A stretch of 64,000 bases of DNA from Bradyrhizobium sp. (GCF_030646015.1 NZ_JAUSLT010000019.1:99617-163616); one strand, 5' to 3'; shown: positions 41,447 through 51,821, numbered from the stretch's first letter. Notes: generated from the letters alone by a model not told the origin. Made by a program: numbers and translations.

Positions 41447-44140
41447 TTAGCCGGTCTTGCGCGCGGGCTCCATCGTATCACTGGGGTTGTGGCCGACCAG
41501 CGCGGCGTATTGCCCGATCGGCAGCGGCTTGCCGAGAAAATAGCCCTGTACCGCGTCGCAGCCCGCATCCGCGAGGAAGACGAGCTGTTCCTGGGTTTCC
41601 ACGCCCTCGGCCACGATCGACATTTCGAGGCCGTGGCCGAGGCCGATGACGGCGCGCACGATCGACGCCGACTGCGGGTTGCGGCCGAGATTGATGACGA
41701 AGGCGCGGTCGATCTTGATCTTGTCGAACGGAAACGCCTGCAGATAGCTCAGCGAGGAATAACCGCTGCCGAAATCGTCCATCGAGATGCGCACGCCGAG
41801 CGCCTTCAGCCGCCGCAGCAACGCCAGGCCGCGATCGAAATCCTCGATCAGCACGCCTTCGGTGATTTCCAGTTCAAGCCGGCCCGGCGCCAGACCGGTT
41901 TCGAGCAGGATCGAGTGCACGAGTCCGACCACGTCGCCGTGCATGAACTGCGCCGGCGACAGGTTGACGGCGATCTGCAGCGGCAGCGGCCAGGAGGCAG
42001 CCTCGCGGCACGCTTCGCGCAGAATCCATTCGCCCATCTCGACGATCAGGCCGCTCTCTTCGGCGAGCGGAATGAAATCACCAGGCGGAACGAAACCGCG
42101 CACCGGATGCATCCACCGCGCCAGCGCCTCGAAACCGATGATCTTGCTGCCGGCAACGGTCGGATGCGCCATCGCCTGCGGCTGATAATGCAGCGAGAGT
42201 TCGCCGTTCCTGATCGCCAGCGAGAGATCCTGGTGCAGCACCCGGCGATCCCGGATCTGCTGATCCATCTCGGGTTCATAGATGCTGATCGAGCCGCGCG
42301 ATTTCGCCTTGGCGCGGAACAGCGCCGCGCCGGCATTGGCCAGCAGGGAGGCTGCGTCGGAGCCGTTGTGCGGAAATACCGAGATGCCCGTGGTGCAGCC
42401 GGTGCGGACCGATTTGCCGTCGATCAGGAATTCGCTAGAAAGCGCCTCGGCCAATTGCTCGGCCAGCAACACGCCTGCCACCGGCTGCTTGCCGTCGATG
42501 ATCATTCCGAACTCGTCGCCCGAGAGCCGGGCCACGACCCCGCCGCGCGCCGAGTGCTGGATCCGGTGCGCCACTTCGATCAGCAGCTTGTCGCCGACCG
42601 CATGGCCGAACACGTCGTTGATTTCCTTCAGGCCGTCGAGGTCGACCGACAGCACCGCGAATTCCTCGTCGGTGCCTCCGCAGGCCTCGATCATCTGCGC
42701 CAGCGCCTGCAGGAAGGCGGCGCGGTTCGGCAGGTCCGTCAGGCCGTCATGATACGCCATGTGCGCCATCCGCGACTCGGTCTGGCGACGGTCGGTGACA
42801 TCCTCATGGGTCTTGATCAGGTATTGCGGCTCGCCGGCATCGTCGAGCACCGTCATGCGGCGCGTCAGGAACAGCCGCAGCCCGTCCTTGGTGGAGATCG
42901 GGTGTTCCTCGGTGAGCAGGCCGCGCTTCTTGATCGCGGCTTCATCGCGGGCGATGATCAGCTTGGCTTCGCGCGGGTTGAAGATATCCGCGGCCGTGAG
43001 GCCGGTGGCGTCCTCGCGCCGGCGGTTGAGGATGGTTTCGGCGCTGCGATTGGCCAGCAGATATCGCCCGTCGCTGACGCGCTCGACGATCAGCGACACC
43101 GGAATGTTGTCGACCACCAGCTCGAGGAATTTCTTGGTGTTCTCGAGTTCCTTGGACAGCGACCGGCGATCGGTGACATCGTCGAACAGGGCGATCAGGA
43201 ATTCCGGCCGGTTCCGCTCGTCGCGGGCGACCACCCGGACACTCGAGAGGACGCGCTTCTGCGCGCCGCGCTCGACCACGAACTCGTTGCGGAACTGGCC
43301 ATCGGGCGAGTTGAGCGCGGCCTGATCCGCCGCCTCGATGCTTGCCGTCGTCTCGGGGCGAAAGATCTCGTCGGCGCGCTTGCCGACGATGTTGTCGCGG
43401 GAAAAGCGCGAGAATCGTTCGAATGCGCGATTGGCGAAGATGTAGCGGCCGTCGTCGATACTCTTGGCGGCGACGCAAACCGGCACATTGTCGAGCACCG
43501 ATTCCAGGAATTGTTTGGTCGACGCCAGTTGCCGCGACAGCTTGCGCTGCTCGGTGCAATCCTCGTGGGTGGCAACCGAACCGCCGTTTGGCAGGCCGAA
43601 ATGCTTGACCAGCACCGACCGCCCACCGGGCAGTTCGGTGACGAAGCCTTCCGGGCTTTCGACGAGGCGGTAGAATTCCTCGACGCTGATGTTGAGGACG
43701 CCGCGCTGGCGGCGCAGCTCCAGCAGTTCCGGCCCGGTCATGTTCTTTCGAAGATCCGAACGGGCCAGACCGTAGATCTCGAGATAGCGATTATTGCAGA
43801 ACACGATCCGCTTCTGCGCATCCGTCATCACGACGCCATGGCTGAGGTTGTTCAGGGCGGAACTGATGAAGACGTTTCTGCGCAACTGCGCGCGCTTGAC
43901 CTTGCGCAACGCCGAGTGCACCCACAGCGCGACCGCGGCGAGAAACGACGCGATGACGATGCCGCCGATCAGCATTTGCCAGATCATGCCGGGGTCGGCC
44001 GAGCCGAAATAATCCCGCGGCGAAAAGTTACCGGATGCGGCCGAGGCGGCGCCGAACGGCGTAACGGTGGCGACCACGCAGACGACGGCCTGCGCGGGAA
44101 TCAAGATCTTGCCGCCAGCCTGCCAATTCTTGTCAGCCAT
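41447..44140 (-). CDS. PAS-PAS-PAS-GGDEF-EAL cyclic di-GMP protein
   Basis: The product is 897 residues. An N-terminal membrane part has two helices (about 14-36 and 52-75), then three PAS domains (about 90-200, 215-335, 345-465), a GGDEF domain and an EAL domain. The cyclase signature reads SGDEF rather than GGDEF, so cyclase activity may be reduced or lost. The EAL domain is complete (FEALARW, MDDFGSGYSSLSYL, FDKIKIDRAF, VAEGVET), so phosphodiesterase activity is likely. PAS sensors would tune it. It ends close to glpD. Confidence 0.92.
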   Translation of the reverse strand: MADKNWQAGGKILIPAQAVVCVVATVTPFGAASAASGNFSPRDYFGSADPGMIWQMLIGGIVIASFLAAVALWVHSALRKVKRAQLRRNVFISSALNNLSHGVVMTDAQKRIVFCNNRYLEIYGLARSDLRKNMTGPELLELRRQRGVLNISVEEFYRLVESPEGFVTELPGGRSVLVKHFGLPNGGSVATHEDCTEQRKLSRQLASTKQFLESVLDNVPVCVAAKSIDDGRYIFANRAFERFSRFSRDNIVGKRADEIFRPETTASIEAADQAALNSPDGQFRNEFVVERGAQKRVLSSVRVVARDERNRPEFLIALFDDVTDRRSLSKELENTKKFLELVVDNIPVSLIVERVSDGRYLLANRSAETILNRRREDATGLTAADIFNPREAKLIIARDEAAIKKRGLLTEEHPISTKDGLRLFLTRRMTVLDDAGEPQYLIKTHEDVTDRRQTESRMAHMAYHDGLTDLPNRAAFLQALAQMIEACGGTDEEFAVLSVDLDGLKEINDVFGHAVGDKLLIEVAHRIQHSARGGVVARLSGDEFGMIIDGKQPVAGVLLAEQLAEALSSEFLIDGKSVRTGCTTGISVFPHNGSDAASLLANAGAALFRAKAKSRGSISIYEPEMDQQIRDRRVLHQDLSLAIRNGELSLHYQPQAMAHPTVAGSKIIGFEALARWMHPVRGFVPPGDFIPLAEESGLIVEMGEWILREACREAASWPLPLQIAVNLSPAQFMHGDVVGLVHSILLETGLAPGRLELEITEGVLIEDFDRGLALLRRLKALGVRISMDDFGSGYSSLSYLQAFPFDKIKIDRAFVINLGRNPQSASIVRAVIGLGHGLEMSIVAEGVETQEQLVFLADAGCDAVQGYFLGKPLPIGQYAALVGHNPSDTMEPARKTG

Positions 44141-44440
44141 CAGTCACCCGCGGATTTGTGGCCGGAGTGTCTGGCTTGACGGGTTTGGATCAGGTAAACG
44201 CGTACCCTTGCAACCCAAAAATGTGTCTCAAATTACGGCAATTGCCCTGACATGATTAACGCTTCCCTAACAAGAGGCCGTTCGGAAAGCGTTCCGGAAC
44301 GAATTCAACGGCTTCCTGTGAACATCGCCCCCGAAAGCTGGCGATCATGCGTGAGTCCGGTTGATCCGGGACGCGCGGTATTCCACAACGGCGCACCCTA
44401 GGTCGAATGGCCAGACAATCCCACGGATCAGAACCCTCGA
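44141..44440. other. Divergent intergenic region
   Basis: These 300 bases separate the EAL protein from a FAD oxidase gene. Palindromic words around 44280-44300 (CGTTCGGAAAGCGTTCCGG) are the only structure I see. No gene was recognised. Confidence 0.4.
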
Positions 44441-45544
44441 ATGGACAAGGTAGAGTGCGTCGTTATCGGTGCGGGGGTGATCGGTCTTGCGATCGCACGC
44501 CGGCTCGCACGGGCGGGACGCGAAGTGGTCGTGCTGGAGGCGGCCGAGGGCATCGGCACCGTCACATCCTCTCGCAACAGCGAGGTGATCCACGCCGGCA
44601 TCTATTACAAAGCCGGCAGCCTGATGGCGCGGATGTGCGTCAGCGGCAAGCAGGCGCTCTATGAATACTGCCGGGAGCACGGCATTCCGCACCGCAATTG
44701 CGGCAAGCTGATCGTCGCCACCAGCCCTAAGGAAACCGAAAAGCTGCAATCGATCCGGGCGCATGCCGAAGCCAATGGCGTGCTCGATCTGCAGGCGCTC
44801 TCGGGCGAGGCCGCGCGGCAACTGGAGCCGGCCTTGAACTGCGACGCTGCACTGCTCTCGCCCTCCACCGGCATCGTCGACAGCCACGCCTTCATGCTGG
44901 CGCTGCGCGGCGATGCCGAGGCAAGCGGCGCGGCCTTCGCCTTCCACACCCCGCTGCTGCGCGCCAGGGCAAGCGCGGGGGAGATCGAACTCGACGCCGG
45001 CGGCGAGGCGCCGACCACGCTGACGTGCCGGCTTGTGATCAACGCCGCGGGGCTCGCCGCGTCGGCTATCGCGCGCAGCATCGATGGCATGCCGATCGAA
45101 CTGATCCCGCCGGCCTATCTCGCCAAGGGAAACTATTTCAGCTGCAGCGCGCGGGCGCCGTTCTCACGGCTGATCTACCCGGTGCCCGAACCCGGCGGGC
45201 TCGGCGTCCATCTCACCCTCGACATGGCGGGACAGGCCCGGTTCGGCCCTGATGTGGAATGGATCGATGCCATCGACTACGCGGTCGATCCGGCGCGGGC
45301 GGAACGATTCTATCCGGCTATCCGGCGCTACTGGCCGACGCTGCCGGACGGCGCGCTGATGCCGAGTTATTCCGGAATTCGGCCGAAGATCGTGCCGCCG
45401 GCGGTGGCTGTGCAGGATTTCCTGATTCAGGGGCCACGGGAGCATGGCGTCGCCGGACTGATCAATCTGTTCGGGATTGAGTCGCCGGGGCTGACATCAT
45501 CGCTGGCAATCGCCGACCATGTCGGCGAACTCGCCGACATGTAG
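44441..45544 (+). CDS. FAD-dependent oxidoreductase, L-2-hydroxyglutarate oxidase-like
   Basis: The product is 367 residues of the DAO fold. N-terminal FAD motif [20 protein letters not shown], then [20 protein letters not shown], which is characteristic of LhgO-type enzymes, [12 protein letters not shown] and the terminal [18 protein letters not shown]. It probably oxidises L-2-hydroxyglutarate or a related hydroxyacid and passes electrons to the quinone pool. It is a single-gene unit. The family assignment is firm, the substrate probable. Confidence 0.85.
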   Translation: MDKVECVVIGAGVIGLAIARRLARAGREVVVLEAAEGIGTVTSSRNSEVIHAGIYYKAGSLMARMCVSGKQALYEYCREHGIPHRNCGKLIVATSPKETEKLQSIRAHAEANGVLDLQALSGEAARQLEPALNCDAALLSPSTGIVDSHAFMLALRGDAEASGAAFAFHTPLLRARASAGEIELDAGGEAPTTLTCRLVINAAGLAASAIARSIDGMPIELIPPAYLAKGNYFSCSARAPFSRLIYPVPEPGGLGVHLTLDMAGQARFGPDVEWIDAIDYAVDPARAERFYPAIRRYWPTLPDGALMPSYSGIRPKIVPPAVAVQDFLIQGPREHGVAGLINLFGIESPGLTSSLAIADHVGELADM

Positions 45545-45654
45545 CAATCGCAGACAATCCCGGCCGAAGTTGCGCGAGAGCAACTTAGAGGTGAGCGCAA
45601 TGACGCTCATCCCGGGATGATAGCAGGGGTGGCTGGAAAGTGGGCGGTACGGCG

Positions 45655-45840
45655 CTAGTGCAGCGTCTCGCCTGCGGTATGCCTCAACCGCTCGATCTCG
45701 TCCTTGACCATCAATTTCCGGCGCTTCAGTTCGACAATTCGCAGGTCGTCCGTTGAAAGATGGACGAGAGCTTCATGCAATTCGTTTTCAAGAACTTTGT
45801 GTTTCCGTTCTAGTTCAACGAGATGCGCCTGAATTGCCAT
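45655..45840 (-). CDS. Small coiled-coil protein, DUF465/YdcH type
   Basis: The product is 61 residues, highly charged and helical (HLVELERKHKVLENELHEAL, then LRIVELKRRKLMVKDEIERL), which is the DUF465 pattern. A CGAGGAGG site precedes the ATG. A second DUF465 gene diverges from it across 237 bases. The function of the family is unknown. Confidence 0.82.
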   Translation of the reverse strand: MAIQAHLVELERKHKVLENELHEALVHLSTDDLRIVELKRRKLMVKDEIERLRHTAGETLH

Positions 45841-46077
45841 ACGAAACCTCCTCGGTGGAATGAAACCTCAGATTCGATCCGGATAACAAAGTGTACACGA
45901 GCCGGCGAATCTGTCGATGGAAATCAAAAATCGGTTGCTCATATTTCGGTGCTATGTGTAACCAATCGTGAGTAGGGAACCGCCCCGCTTGCGCACGGGG
46001 CCGACAGGGCCGATATTCCCTGAGGCGGCTTCCACAACCCTTCGCGACCTCATCGCGTTTTTCAGCTAACGTACATC

Positions 46078-46284
46078 ATGACCGACGAAGATGAGCGCGA
46101 ACTCGAATCCGAGCTCGCACGGCTACAGCAAGAACACCGCGACCTCGACGCGGCGATCGATGCGTTGCATCAGTCGCCCGCCCCGGATTTGTTGCGACTG
46201 CAGCGCCTGAAGAAGCGCAAGCTACAACTGCGCGACCGCATCGCGTTCATCGAAGACCAGATCACGCCTGACATCATCGCCTGA
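46078..46284 (+). CDS. Small coiled-coil protein, DUF465/YdcH type
   Basis: The product is 68 residues with the same layout as the divergent neighbour: ELARLQQEHRDLDAAIDALH, then LLRLQRLKKRKLQLRDRIAF. The conserved RLKKRKL core marks DUF465. It ends seven bases from the end of a convergent response-regulator gene. The two DUF465 proteins could heterodimerise; that is a guess. Confidence 0.82.
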   Translation: MTDEDERELESELARLQQEHRDLDAAIDALHQSPAPDLLRLQRLKKRKLQLRDRIAFIEDQITPDIIA

Positions 46285-46290
46285 TCAAGT

Positions 46291-46671
46291 TCAGCTGTCG
46301 CAAATCAACTCCCGCAGCAGACCATTGATCTGGGTCGGACTGTATGGCTTGGGCAGGAACCGGCCGCCATCCGGCAGATCGGTTTCCCCGACATGGAGCC
46401 GGCCGGAGGTGGCGACAATCTTGATCGGCGGCCAGCGGCCCCGGACCGCCCGGGCCAGTTTCAGGCCGTCCATCGAGCCCGGCATCTGGATATCGGTAAA
46501 CACGACCGTGATGTCCCGGCGGGCTTCGAGAATTTCAATTGCCTGGTCGGCATTGGCGGCTTCGACCGCCTCGAACCCGGCGGCCTTGACCATGTCGGCC
46601 GCCTCCATTCGCAACAGAAACTCGTCCTCGACGATCAGCACCACGGGCCTCTTCGACTCGACAAGACCCAT
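46291..46671 (-). CDS. Single-domain response regulator
   Basis: The product is 126 residues from the ATG at 46671 behind GGGGGAG. A receiver domain only: acidic pocket in VLIVEDEFLLRMEA, phospho-acceptor Asp in VVFTDIQMPGSMDGLKLA, Thr/Ser switch in VATSGR and Lys in FLPKPYSPTQI. It has no output domain and no kinase beside it; in this class such CheY-like proteins often answer HWE-type kinases. Confidence 0.9.
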   Translation of the reverse strand: MGLVESKRPVVLIVEDEFLLRMEAADMVKAAGFEAVEAANADQAIEILEARRDITVVFTDIQMPGSMDGLKLARAVRGRWPPIKIVATSGRLHVGETDLPDGGRFLPKPYSPTQINGLLRELICDS

Positions 46672-46878
46672 GCTTCCACTCCCCCGCGAATACGCATTAA
46701 GCGCCGGATATTGTTTTCGTTCCCGCCCCACCCTTTTTCTGCCGTTGCGACGACGCCCATGCGGCGCTCCGCGGTTCGCGGTGGAAATCGGCAACCGGCG
46801 CCGTCTGGTCTGTTGACTCCATTGGAACAAAATAGGAACATTCGACCACTGCCCCTCACCATTTCCGGGAGCCACGCC

Positions 46879-47079
46879 ATGTCCGAAGCCGCTTCACTGC
46901 CCGACATCGATCATTACGAACAGGCCTGCGACCAGGCGATCGCGATGTGCGACGGAAACCTGCGCAGCACGATCAAGGCGCTGATCATGGCCAACGAATA
47001 TCTGGAAACCGAATTGCAGGAACTGCAGGCGGCGGTTTCATGCGGCTGCGCGCCGGCCTCCAACAGCGACGCCGCCTGA
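46879..47079 (+). CDS. Small conserved helical protein, unknown function
   Basis: The product is 66 residues, helical, with the core YEQACDQAIAMCDGNLRSTI, then KALIMANEYLETELQELQAA. I recall similar short proteins with the CDGx-R-x-x-x-KAL-x-x-ANEYLE core in Bradyrhizobium. The ATG follows a GGGAGCC sequence. A second small gene follows after 27 bases, so they are likely one transcript. Confidence 0.68.
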   Translation: MSEAASLPDIDHYEQACDQAIAMCDGNLRSTIKALIMANEYLETELQELQAAVSCGCAPASNSDAA

Positions 47080-47106
47080 CCGAGCGGACAAACCTGGAGC
47101 AACACC

Positions 47107-47358
47107 ATGGCCGATGTCACCTATTACGTCGCAATGCCATTCCTGCAGGACGACACCGGTTCGCCGGTCGCGGGTGCGGCGGAGGAATGCCAGAGTTCGT
47201 CCGGCGCGCTGCGGCGCGCGGAGGTGTTGTCGAGGGCCGCGGGCTCGATCGGCGCGGTCGCGTTCAGCCGCACCGGCGATCCCCTGATCGGCGAATTCAG
47301 CGACGCGCAGCTGCTGCGAAAATTCGGCAGCGTGCCGGATGATCTGAGCGGGCTGTGA
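47107..47358 (+). CDS. Small conserved protein, unknown function
   Basis: The product is 83 residues: VTYYVAMPFLQDDTGSPVAG near the N-terminus and GAVAFSRTGDPLIGEFSDAQ then LRKFGSVPDDLSGL at the end. I recall this VAFSRTGDP...KFG-x-VPDDLS pattern in Bradyrhizobium hypothetical proteins. It follows CTGGAGC and lies in tandem with the 66-residue gene upstream. Confidence 0.68.
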   Translation: MADVTYYVAMPFLQDDTGSPVAGAAEECQSSSGALRRAEVLSRAAGSIGAVAFSRTGDPLIGEFSDAQLLRKFGSVPDDLSGL

Positions 47359-47395
47359 AAAGCCCCCTCAAGATCCTCTCAACACCTCCCTGGCG

Positions 47396-48553
47396 TCATC
47401 GCAGATCCCGGAAGAAGGCGCGCACCTCATCGGCGAGCAACTCCGGCTGTTCCAGCGCGGCGAAATGTCCGCCCCTCGGCATGATGCTCCAGCGTCGGAT
47501 ATCGGTGAACACGCGCGCCGCGGCCGAGCGCGGCGGCCTGACGATTTCGCGCGGGAATTCCGCATAGCCGGTGGGTACCGAAATCGTTGCGCCGGCGGGA
47601 AAGATCGGCGAGCCGTGCAGGCGGGCGTAATAGGGCCAGAACGACGAGCCGATCGCGCCGGTGAACCAGTAAAGCGCGATGTCGGCGAGCATTCGGTCGC
47701 GGCCGATCGCGCGCTCGACATCGCCATCGCAATCGGACCAGGCGCGGAATTTCTCCACGATCCACGCCGCGAGCCCGGCGGGCGAATCCGTGAGACCGAA
47801 CGCAAGCGTCTGCGGACGGGTGCCCTGAATCGACTGATAACCGGTCTCTTCGCGCATCCATTGTGCAAGTTCGCTGAGGTAACGCTGTTCCTCCTCGTTC
47901 GGATTGGGAAAGGCGGAGGGATCGCGGCCCGCGGCCATCATCAGGTTGACGTGGATGCCGATCATCCGGTCGGCATAGGCATAGCCGAGCCGGCTGGTGA
48001 CCGCCGCACCCCAGTCGCCACCCTGCGCGCCGAAGCGGGCATATCCGAGCGCATCGCGCATGAGGGCGGCGACGCAATCCGCCATTTCGGGAACGCCGAA
48101 CCGCTTCTGGCCGGGTTGAAACGACAGGCCGTATCCGGGCAACGAGGGCGCCACCACGGTGAAGGCGTCGCGCGCATCGCCACCGAAGCGTGCCGGATCG
48201 GTGAGCCGCGGGATGATGTCGAGAAACTCGAATACCGAGCCCGGCCAGCCGTGCAGCAGGAGCAGCGGCATCGGGTCCGGGCCGACGCCGGGTACATGCA
48301 AATAGTGGAGATCGATGCCGTCGAGCGGGACGCGGAATTGCGGAAAGGCGTTCAGCGCGGCTTCCTCGGCCCGCCAGTCGAACGTGTCGCGCCAGTATTC
48401 GGTGAGCTGCCGGAGATACGCGACATCGGTGCCATAGGCCCATGCGTCGCCGGGCGCCTGGTCGGGGAAGCGGGTGCGGGAAAGACGGTCACGGAGGTCG
48501 GCGATATCGGCGTCCGGGATACGAAGCGTGAAGGGGCTGGGTTTGATGGCCAT
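47396..48553 (-). CDS. Epoxide hydrolase (EHN-type alpha/beta hydrolase)
   Basis: The product is 385 residues: an N-terminal EHN domain (ADLRDRLSRTRFPDQAP, YLRQLTEYWRDTFDWRAEEA) and an alpha/beta-hydrolase core. The oxyanion motif HGWPGSVFEF, the nucleophile Asp in AQGGDWGAAVTSRLG and the catalytic His in GGHFAALEQPELL match microsomal-type epoxide hydrolases, which open epoxides to diols. No pathway genes adjoin it. Confidence 0.9.
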   Translation of the reverse strand: MAIKPSPFTLRIPDADIADLRDRLSRTRFPDQAPGDAWAYGTDVAYLRQLTEYWRDTFDWRAEEAALNAFPQFRVPLDGIDLHYLHVPGVGPDPMPLLLLHGWPGSVFEFLDIIPRLTDPARFGGDARDAFTVVAPSLPGYGLSFQPGQKRFGVPEMADCVAALMRDALGYARFGAQGGDWGAAVTSRLGYAYADRMIGIHVNLMMAAGRDPSAFPNPNEEEQRYLSELAQWMREETGYQSIQGTRPQTLAFGLTDSPAGLAAWIVEKFRAWSDCDGDVERAIGRDRMLADIALYWFTGAIGSSFWPYYARLHGSPIFPAGATISVPTGYAEFPREIVRPPRSAAARVFTDIRRWSIMPRGGHFAALEQPELLADEVRAFFRDLR

Positions 48554-48642
48554 GATCCTGCTCGGCGGTTGGACAGATAGCCCAGCTTCTAGAAACCCTC
48601 AGGCCCCGTCCAGCGGCGGCGTCAGCCTGCCGGAAGACGGCC

Positions 48643-49335
48643 TTACTTCTCATGCCGCCGTTGCGCCTTGCGCACATACATCGCGCTGTCGGCCGCTTCC
48701 AGCGCGCGGCCGGCCTCGGCATGAGGGCCGAGGATCGCGACGCCGGCGGAAGCGCCTGCGGTCACGCTGCGGCCGCGAAAGGTGAATGTCAGCTGGTCGA
48801 TGGCTTGCTCCAGCGCCGCCGCCTTGGCCTTGGCGTCGGTTTCGCTCAGGTTCCACAACAGCAGCGCGAACTCATCGCCGCCGAGCCGCCCGACCACGTC
48901 GGACGAGCGCACATGGCGCGAGAGCGCCGCCACGACGGCCTTCAACACCTGATCGCCCGCGGCATGCCCGAAGGCGTCGTTGATCGGCTTCAGGCGATCG
49001 ACGTCGAGCACGATCAGCGCGCCGCTGGCATCATAGCGCTTGATATAGGCGATCGAGCGATGGAGCTCGCGCTCGAAGCCACGCCGGTTGGGAATATCCA
49101 GCAGGAAGTCGATATCCGCGGAAGCCTGCAGTTCCTCGATCCGCGCCTGCGCCTTGGCCAGCTCGGCCCTGAGCCGGCGAACGACCCGCTTGGCGTCATC
49201 CGGCGGCGCGGCCGCCAGCGTCTTCGCAGGCCTGGCGCGCTTGGGCGACGCCTTGGGCGCGGCCTTGCGCGCCGCCGCAGCGGTTTTGCGGCGTTTCACT
49301 GGAACTGGAGCGGTTGGCCTGGTTTTCTTTTTCAT
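48643..49335 (-). CDS. GGDEF-domain diguanylate cyclase with basic N-terminus
   Basis: The product is 230 residues. The first 45 residues are very rich in Lys, Arg, Ala and Pro, like a histone tail, then a short coiled coil ([20 protein letters not shown]) leads to one GGDEF domain with an intact GGDEF motif ([15 protein letters not shown]) and [16 protein letters not shown]. It should make cyclic di-GMP. There is no sensory domain; the basic tail could bind nucleic acid or membrane. Confidence 0.88.
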   Translation of the reverse strand: MKKKTRPTAPVPVKRRKTAAAARKAAPKASPKRARPAKTLAAAPPDDAKRVVRRLRAELAKAQARIEELQASADIDFLLDIPNRRGFERELHRSIAYIKRYDASGALIVLDVDRLKPINDAFGHAAGDQVLKAVVAALSRHVRSSDVVGRLGGDEFALLLWNLSETDAKAKAAALEQAIDQLTFTFRGRSVTAGASAGVAILGPHAEAGRALEAADSAMYVRKAQRRHEK

Positions 49336-49500
49336 GGGGCATCCCTGATCAAGGCTTGCCGGAATTCACCAAGACAGGATAGTCCATTCCAGACCCCTTG
49401 CCATGACATGGCCAGACCTTGGCCAGACCCATTAGCCAAACCTTGGGGCCGCCCCTATAATCCGGCCTATGTTTTTGGATTCCCGAAAAGAATTGACCTT

Positions 49501-49989
49501 ATGACCGCCCCCGTCGCCATTATCATGGGAAGCCAGTCGGACTGGGACACCATGCGCCATGCCGCCGACACCCTGGCCGCGCTCGGGATACCCTGCGAAA
49601 AGCGCATCGTCTCGGCGCACCGCACGCCGGACCGGCTGTTCGCCTTTGCCAAGGGCGCCAAGGCGGCCGGATTCAAGATCATTATCGCCGGCGCCGGCGG
49701 TGCGGCCCACTTGCCGGGCATGGCCGCGTCGCTGACGGAACTTCCGGTGTTCGGCGTTCCCGTCGAATCCAAGGCGTTGTCCGGGGTCGATTCGCTCTAT
49801 TCCATCGTCCAGATGCCGGCGGGCGTTCCGGTCGGGACGCTGGCGATCGGCAAGCCCGGCGCCATCAATGCCGCCCTGCTTGCCGCCAGCGTGCTGGCGC
49901 TGAACGACCCTGACCTGTCGGCCAGACTGGCCGCCTGGCGCAAGGCGCAGTCCGAGGCGGTAGCCGAGCGCCCGGAGGGTTCTGCGTGA
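49501..49989 (+). CDS. purE: 5-(carboxyamino)imidazole ribonucleotide mutase
   Basis: The product is 162 residues from the ATG at 49501. The PurE motifs [33 protein letters not shown] and [14 protein letters not shown] are present. It converts N5-CAIR to CAIR in purine synthesis. The stop overlaps the GTG start of purK, so the two are translationally coupled. Confidence 0.95.
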   Translation: MTAPVAIIMGSQSDWDTMRHAADTLAALGIPCEKRIVSAHRTPDRLFAFAKGAKAAGFKIIIAGAGGAAHLPGMAASLTELPVFGVPVESKALSGVDSLYSIVQMPAGVPVGTLAIGKPGAINAALLAASVLALNDPDLSARLAAWRKAQSEAVAERPEGSA

Positions 49990-51086
49990 CGGCCTCCCAA
50001 CGGGTGAAGCTGAAGCCCGGCGACACCATCGGAATTCTCGGCGGCGGACAATTGGGCCGGATGCTGGCGATGGCGGCGGCGCGCCTTGGGCTGCGCTGCC
50101 AGGTGTTTTCGCCCGACCCGGATTCGCCGGCCTTCGACGTGGTGCTGAACGCCACCTGCGCGGAATATGCCGATGTCGAGGCGCTGGAGCTGTTCGCCAA
50201 CGACGTCGACGTCATCACCTACGAATTCGAGAACGTGCCGGCCGCCACCGCGATGGTGCTGGCGGCCCGGCGGCCGGTATTGCCCACGCAGAAAATCCTG
50301 GAGACCACGCAGGACCGTCTGGTCGAGAAGGATTTTGTCAGAAAGCTGGGTATCGGGATTGCCGACTACGCCGACGTGTCTTCCGTCGAAACCCTGCGCA
50401 CGGCGATCGCGCGCATCGGCTTGCCCGCGGTGATAAAGACCCGCCGCTTCGGCTATGACGGCAAGGGCCAGGCGATCATCCGCGAAGGCGACGATATCGC
50501 CCAGGTCTGGGAGGACCTTGCCACTCGGTCCGCGATCCTCGAGGCGTTCATTCCGTTCGAGCGTGAGATCTCGGTGATCGCCGCCCGTTCCGCCGACGGC
50601 CATGTCGAATGCTTCGACGTCACCGAGAACGAACATCGCGACCACATCCTGAAGATCTCGCGGGCGCCGGCCGATATCCCGGAAGCGCTGGCGGCAAAGG
50701 CGCGCGGCATCGCCGAGACCATCGCCAGCGCGCTGGATTATGTCGGCGTGCTCGCGGTCGAGATGTTCGTGGTGCAGGGAGAAGGCGGTCCCACGGTGCT
50801 GGTCAACGAGATTGCGCCACGGGTCCACAATTCCGGGCACTGGACGCTCGACGGCGCGTCGATCTCGCAGTTCGAGCAGCATATCCGCGCCATTGCCGGC
50901 TGGCCGCTCGGCAAGCCGGTCCGTCACGGCCCGGTCACCATGACCAATCTGATCGGCGACGACATCAACGACTACGAGCAGTGGCTGACCGTGCCCGGCG
51001 CCACCGTGCATCTCTACGGCAAGGGCCCGGCGCGGCCGGGCCGCAAGATGGGCCACGTCACGCAGGTGTTTCCGCGCGAAAAATAG
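49986..51086 (+). CDS. purK: 5-(carboxyamino)imidazole ribonucleotide synthase
   Basis: The product is 366 residues of the ATP-grasp fold, starting with GTG at 49986. Motifs include [37 protein letters not shown] and [15 protein letters not shown]. It carboxylates AIR with bicarbonate and ATP to give N5-CAIR for PurE. The pair forms a two-gene operon facing aqpZ, which converges. Confidence 0.95.
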   Translation: MTASQRVKLKPGDTIGILGGGQLGRMLAMAAARLGLRCQVFSPDPDSPAFDVVLNATCAEYADVEALELFANDVDVITYEFENVPAATAMVLAARRPVLPTQKILETTQDRLVEKDFVRKLGIGIADYADVSSVETLRTAIARIGLPAVIKTRRFGYDGKGQAIIREGDDIAQVWEDLATRSAILEAFIPFEREISVIAARSADGHVECFDVTENEHRDHILKISRAPADIPEALAAKARGIAETIASALDYVGVLAVEMFVVQGEGGPTVLVNEIAPRVHNSGHWTLDGASISQFEQHIRAIAGWPLGKPVRHGPVTMTNLIGDDINDYEQWLTVPGATVHLYGKGPARPGRKMGHVTQVFPREK

Positions 51087-51098
51087 CCGCCTGCCGAA

Positions 51099-51821
51099 CT
51101 ACGCCGGCTTGCGGCCCTCGACGACGCCGGCCGGCTCGTCGCTGAGCCAGCGATAGATCACGCCGCCCAGCACGCCGCCGATCAGGGGCGCCAGCCAGAA
51201 CAGCCAGAGCTGCGCCATTGCCCAGCCGCCGACGAACAGTGCCGGCCCGGTGCTGCGCGCCGGATTGACCGACGTATTGGTGACGGGAATGCTGACCAGA
51301 TGGATCATCACCAGCGCGAGGCCAATGGCCAGCGGCGCGAAGCCCGCGGGCGCCTTGCCATGGGTGGCGCCCATGATGATGAACAGAAACATCATCGTCA
51401 TCACCACCTCCATGATGAAGCACGCGACCAGGCTGTATTGGCCCGGCGAATGCGCACCATAACCGTTCGCGGCAAAACCCTTGCTGACGTCGAAACCGGC
51501 GGCGCCGCTCGCGATCACATACAGCAGCGCCGCGGCGGCAACCGCGCCGACCACCTGCGCGATCACATAGGGCAAGACCTGTCCGGCCGGAAAACGGCCG
51601 CCGGCAGCGAGGCCCACGGTGACAGCGGGATTGAGATGGCAGCCGGATATGTGGCCGATGGCATAGGCCATGGTCACGACGCTCAGCCCGAACGCCAGCG
51701 ATACGCCGACCAGACCGATGCCGACCTGCGGAAACGTCGCGGCGATCACCGCGCTGCCGCAGCCTGCGAAAGTCAGCCAGAACGTCCCGATCGCCTCGGC
51801 GGCATATTTCTTTGCATTCAT
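51099..51821 (-). CDS. aqpZ: Aquaporin Z
   Basis: The product is 240 residues with six membrane helices and two NPA boxes ([15 protein letters not shown] and [14 protein letters not shown]). The residues at the constriction (His in the helix before [19 protein letters not shown], Arg after the second NPA) are those of water-selective AqpZ. It converges on purK with 12 bases between stops. Confidence 0.94.
   Translation of the reverse strand: MNAKKYAAEAIGTFWLTFAGCGSAVIAATFPQVGIGLVGVSLAFGLSVVTMAYAIGHISGCHLNPAVTVGLAAGGRFPAGQVLPYVIAQVVGAVAAAALLYVIASGAAGFDVSKGFAANGYGAHSPGQYSLVACFIMEVVMTMMFLFIIMGATHGKAPAGFAPLAIGLALVMIHLVSIPVTNTSVNPARSTGPALFVGGWAMAQLWLFWLAPLIGGVLGGVIYRWLSDEPAGVVEGRKPA

Noticed and set aside
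40622..44179. A plus-strand open frame of over 1,100 codons
   Set aside because: It lies exactly opposite glpD and the GGDEF-EAL gene, both with complete motifs, and crosses their boundary. Its composition (runs of Gly, Arg, Asp, Gln) is that of a high-GC antisense shadow.
48652..49500. N-terminal extension of the purE frame
   Set aside because: It is antisense to the GGDEF gene; PurE begins at 49501 with the family-typical [15 protein letters not shown].
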